A stretch of 64,000 nucleotides of DNA from G963708325 sp963708325 (GTDB taxonomy: Bacteria > Actinomycetota > Thermoleophilia > Solirubrobacterales > 70-9): the NCBI GenBank assembly GCA_963708325.1, contig OY970203.1, positions 2,046,001 to 2,110,000 on the forward strand. The letters run 5' to 3'. The position numbers and the translations under genes are program-made. Shown here in pieces: positions 60,263 to 64,000 of the stretch; the stretch's first letter is position 1; each line of letters starts with the position of its first letter. The notes under the pieces were generated by a model. That model saw only the letters and a program-made list of their open reading frames with translations. It ran no database searches and had not been told where the DNA came from.

Positions 60263-61270
60263 ATGGCAGTGTCCTTCGCGCAGAGATCGATGTCCCTCGT
60301 CCGCTTCGACCACAGCCCGCGGCGCGCTTCGGTGACGCTGGCGCTGGGCGCCTTCGCGGCGATCGTCGCGCTGGCGGCGCTGATGGCAGGCTCGGCGGCG
60401 CCGGCTGCCGGACGCCCCCCCGACCCCGTGATCGCCGCGGCCGGCGACATCGCCTGCGACCCCAACGACGAGCACTTCAACGACGGCCAGGGGAGGGCGG
60501 GCTACTGCCGCCAGAAGGCCACCTCCGACCTGCTCGCCGGCCGCCGGCTCGCCGCGGTGCTGCCGCTCGGCGACAACCAGTACCGCGACGGCCGGTTGAA
60601 GGCCTACCGGGCCTCCTACCAGCCCTCCTGGGGACAGGTGCGGTCGATCAGCCATCCCGTCCCCGGCAACCACGAGTACCTGAACCCGGGGGCCCCGGGC
60701 TACTTCCGCTACTACAACGGCGAGGCACCGACCGGCCGCGCCGGCACCGACGGCGAGGGGTACTACAGCTACGAGATCGGCCGCTGGCACCTGATCGCCC
60801 TGAACTCGAACTGCGGCTACGTCAGCTGCGGCGCGGCGTCGCCGCAGCTTCGCTGGCTCCAGGACGACCTGGCCACCCACCCGAGGCGCTGCGTGCTCGC
60901 CTACTTCCACCACCCGCGCTTCTCCTCCGGCGTCGAGGTGACCAAGACGGCCGGCGTCCGCCGCATCTGGAACACGCTGTACGCCGCCGGGGTGGACGTG
61001 ATCCTCAACGGCCACTCGCACGACTACGAGCGCTTCGCGCCGCAGACCCCGAACGGCAGGTTCGCCAAGAACGGGATTCGCGAGTTCGTGGTCGGCACCG
61101 GCGGCAAGAACCACGAGGGGTTCCGCCACATCGAGCCCTACAGCGAGCGGCGCAACAGCCATGCCTTCGGCGTGCTCGACCTCACCCTGCACCCCCGCAG
61201 CTACTCCTGGCGCTTCGTCGCGGTCGGCCCCAGCAAGTTCGCCGACAGCGGCCGCGACGAATGCCACTGA
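60263..61270 (+). CDS. Secreted metallophosphoesterase
   Basis: A 335-residue exported protein with a hydrophobic segment (about 29-50). The calcineurin-like metal motifs follow: GDIACD (D-x-D variant), PLGDNQY, PGNHEYL (GNHE), HHPRFSS and GHSHDYER (GHxH). It belongs to the purple-acid-phosphatase-like group and probably hydrolyses a phosphoester outside the membrane. ATG 60287 is an alternative start. Confidence 0.87.
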   Translation: MAVSFAQRSMSLVRFDHSPRRASVTLALGAFAAIVALAALMAGSAAPAAGRPPDPVIAAAGDIACDPNDEHFNDGQGRAGYCRQKATSDLLAGRRLAAVLPLGDNQYRDGRLKAYRASYQPSWGQVRSISHPVPGNHEYLNPGAPGYFRYYNGEAPTGRAGTDGEGYYSYEIGRWHLIALNSNCGYVSCGAASPQLRWLQDDLATHPRRCVLAYFHHPRFSSGVEVTKTAGVRRIWNTLYAAGVDVILNGHSHDYERFAPQTPNGRFAKNGIREFVVGTGGKNHEGFRHIEPYSERRNSHAFGVLDLTLHPRSYSWRFVAVGPSKFADSGRDECH

Positions 61271-61274
61271 GCGC

Positions 61275-62096
61275 TCAGCCGTACTCGTAGAACCCGGCGC
61301 CGCCCTTCTTCCCCACCAGGCCCTCGCCGACCATCTCCACCAGGCGCCCGGGCGGGCGGTGGAAGCCCTCGCCCGACTCGGCGAACAGGGCGTCGCCGAT
61401 CGCCACGGCGACGTCGATCCCGATCAGGTCCAGCAGGGCGAGCGGCCCCATCGGGTAGCCCGCGCCGAGCTTCATGCAGGCGTCCACCTCGCCGGGGTCC
61501 ATGCCGGTGCGCTCGACCAGCCGAACGGCGTCGAAGAGGTACGGGAACAGCAGCCGGTTGACGACGAAGCCGGTCTGGTCGGGCACCTCGACCGCCGTCT
61601 TTCCCAGCGCCTCGCACCAGGCCAGCGCGCGCCTGCGGGCGCCGTCGCGAAGGCGGTCCGGGAAGCAGACCTCGACCAGCTCCATCTTCGCCACCGGGTT
61701 GAACACGTGCAGGCCGAACAGGCGCTCCGCCTGACCGCTGCGCTCCCCCAGCTCGGCGATCGAGAGCGAGGACGTGGTGGTGGCGAGGTCGGCCTCGGTG
61801 GCGCCGCCGACGGTGCGCAGCAGATCGGCCTTGGCATCGAGCCGCTCCACGATCGCCTCGACGACGAGGTCGCACCCGGCCAGGTCCGACGCCTCGGTCG
61901 TCACACGCAGCCGCTGCGGGTCGGATCCCTCGACCTTGGCGCAGGCCGCCTTGGCGGCCTGCAGAGCGCGCTCGGCCGACGCCTCGCTGCGGGCGAGGAC
62001 GAGGACGTTTCCGCCGGCGGTGGCGCAGGCGGCGAGGGCCGTCGCGATCGTCCCGCTGCCCGCCATCGCGACGCTCTCGTATATGCGGTCGTTCAC
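61275..62096 (-). CDS. 3-hydroxyacyl-CoA dehydrogenase (3-hydroxybutyryl-CoA type)
   Basis: A 273-residue NAD-dependent enzyme. The Rossmann motif is VAMAGSGTIATALA, followed by EAIVERLDAKADLL, TSSLSIAEL, the catalytic HVFNPV and the C-terminal domain with NRLLFPYL and YPMGPLALLDLIG. It performs the third step of beta-oxidation or its reverse in butyrate-type synthesis. GTG start; GATACT on the minus strand lies 11 nt upstream. It is divergent from the thiolase, with an operator-like palindrome between. Confidence 0.9.
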   Translation of the reverse strand: MNDRIYESVAMAGSGTIATALAACATAGGNVLVLARSEASAERALQAAKAACAKVEGSDPQRLRVTTEASDLAGCDLVVEAIVERLDAKADLLRTVGGATEADLATTTSSLSIAELGERSGQAERLFGLHVFNPVAKMELVEVCFPDRLRDGARRRALAWCEALGKTAVEVPDQTGFVVNRLLFPYLFDAVRLVERTGMDPGEVDACMKLGAGYPMGPLALLDLIGIDVAVAIGDALFAESGEGFHRPPGRLVEMVGEGLVGKKGGAGFYEYG

Positions 62097-62150
62097 GGCA
62101 GGGAGGCAGTATCGCCGCAGAGCCGCGATCCCGGCGTCCCGCGACTCTGG

Positions 62151-62166
62151 TTGACTGGCCAGTCAA
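62151..62166. promoter_or_regulatory. 16-bp palindromic operator between beta-oxidation genes
   Basis: TTGACTGGCCAGTCAA is a perfect dyad in the divergent gap of the dehydrogenase and the thiolase, with TTGACT also fitting a -35. Its form matches operators of TetR-family fatty-acid or phenylacetate regulators; the regulator is not in the window. Confidence 0.6.
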
Positions 62167-62222
62167 CGAGGTCCGGTATCGTTCGGTTCAAGCGCTCAGA
62201 CACGACGGGAGGTCCCCTTCAG

Positions 62223-63404
<1,182 letters not shown>

Positions 63405-63414
63405 GCCCGGCCGC

Positions 63415-64000
63415 CTGAGCCCGGAAGACCAACTGCGCGAGGCCGACCCGGCGATCGGGAGGCTGATCGACGAGCGCGGCCCGATCGGCGCCGCCGAGGA
63501 CCGCCGCGCCAGCCGCCCGGACCCCTACGAGGCGCTGGCCCGCGCGATCGTCGGCCAGCAGCTCTCGACCAAGGCCGCGGCGTCCATCTGGCAGAAGCTG
63601 CTTGGCGTGTTCGACGGCGCCACGCCGTCGCCCGCGGAGCTGATCGCGGCCGACCCCGACGACCTGCGTGCGGCCGGGCTGTCCTGGTCGAAGGTCGGGT
63701 TCCTGCGCGATCTCGCCGAGCGGATCGTCGACGGTGAGCTCGACCTCGCCCGGGTCGTGGAGATGGACGACGCCGGGGTGATCGACGAGCTGACGCGGAT
63801 CAAGGGCGTCGGCCGCTGGACGGCGGAGATGTTCCTGATCTTCCACCTCGGCCGGCCCGACGTCGTCTCCACCGGCGACCTCGGCATCCGCCGCGCCGTC
63901 CAGCTCGCCCACGGCCTCGACGAGCTGCCCTCGCCTGCGGAGCTGGAGCAGATCGCCGAGCCATGGCGACCGCACCGCACGCTCGCCTGCCTGTACCTCT
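63415..64000 (+). CDS. DNA-3-methyladenine glycosylase II (AlkA-like), truncated by the window end
   Basis: The visible 195 residues contain the HhH-GPD core: ARAIVGQQLSTKAAASIW, the hairpin KGVGRWTAEMFLIF, and the catalytic Asp in VSTGDLGIRR. The enzyme removes alkylated bases from DNA. The frame is open from a TGA at 63388, and no ATG/GTG/TTG occurs before the HhH region; CTG 63415 (LSPEDQLRE) is the likely start, 10 nt after the thiolase stop. The C-terminus lies beyond the window. Confidence 0.85.
   Translation, partial: MSPEDQLREADPAIGRLIDERGPIGAAEDRRASRPDPYEALARAIVGQQLSTKAAASIWQKLLGVFDGATPSPAELIAADPDDLRAAGLSWSKVGFLRDLAERIVDGELDLARVVEMDDAGVIDELTRIKGVGRWTAEMFLIFHLGRPDVVSTGDLGIRRAVQLAHGLDELPSPAELEQIAEPWRPHRTLACLYL

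Overview
The window comes from a high-GC (about 70%) bacterial chromosome. Gene content and gene style point to an actinobacterium, most likely the Thermoleophilia/Solirubrobacterales branch. The evidence is CarD, MerR- or HTH-linked class III cyclases, many SnoaL/SRPBCC/SCP2 proteins, secreted RTX-repeat proteins, frequent GTG/TTG starts and TANNNT -10 boxes placed 6-7 nt before start codons. The phylum-level call is inference from content. No rRNA, CRISPR array, phage or insertion sequence was seen.

The backbone (about 4.5-42 kb) is a housekeeping series in nearly the order known from the Bacillus subtilis origin-proximal region: tilS-hpt-ftsH, folP-folB-folK, coaX, dus, lysS, clpC, radA-disA, carD-ispD-ispF, cysS-rlmB and a SigH-type sigma factor. 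Lineage-specific genes are inserted between these: GST-like, VOC, a secreted repeat protein, a double-hotdog thioesterase, a secreted S15-type hydrolase, a PHP phosphatase, FadD, an RTX protein and an MFS/SRPBCC/acyltransferase group. It is preceded at 1-4.2 kb by a nitrogen block (amt end, glnB, glnA, PucR regulator) and an SCP2 protein.

The right part (42-64 kb) is accessory. It holds a large secreted esterase, tRNA-Thr(TGT), DUF1326, Fe-ADH, a fused PlsC-GpsA enzyme, two ECF sigma modules, a lipoprotein cytochrome c, rhomboid, two tandem secreted paralogues, PhhB, a Tat-exported subunit with a GMC oxidoreductase, CorC, a metallophosphoesterase, a divergent 3-hydroxyacyl-CoA dehydrogenase/thiolase pair around a palindromic operator, and the start of an AlkA-type glycosylase.

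Most notable points: carD can only start at an ATT codon placed exactly behind a strong Shine-Dalgarno site; ispD and the AlkA gene also lack canonical starts; an independent structured RNA with its own promoter and terminator lies at 4.28-4.47 kb; many mRNAs look leaderless, some with the -10 box built on the upstream gene's stop codon; a 62-bp hairpin repeat recurs in distant intergenic gaps; glycerol-3-phosphate dehydrogenase is fused to an acyltransferase; and P-II lacks the uridylylation tyrosine.
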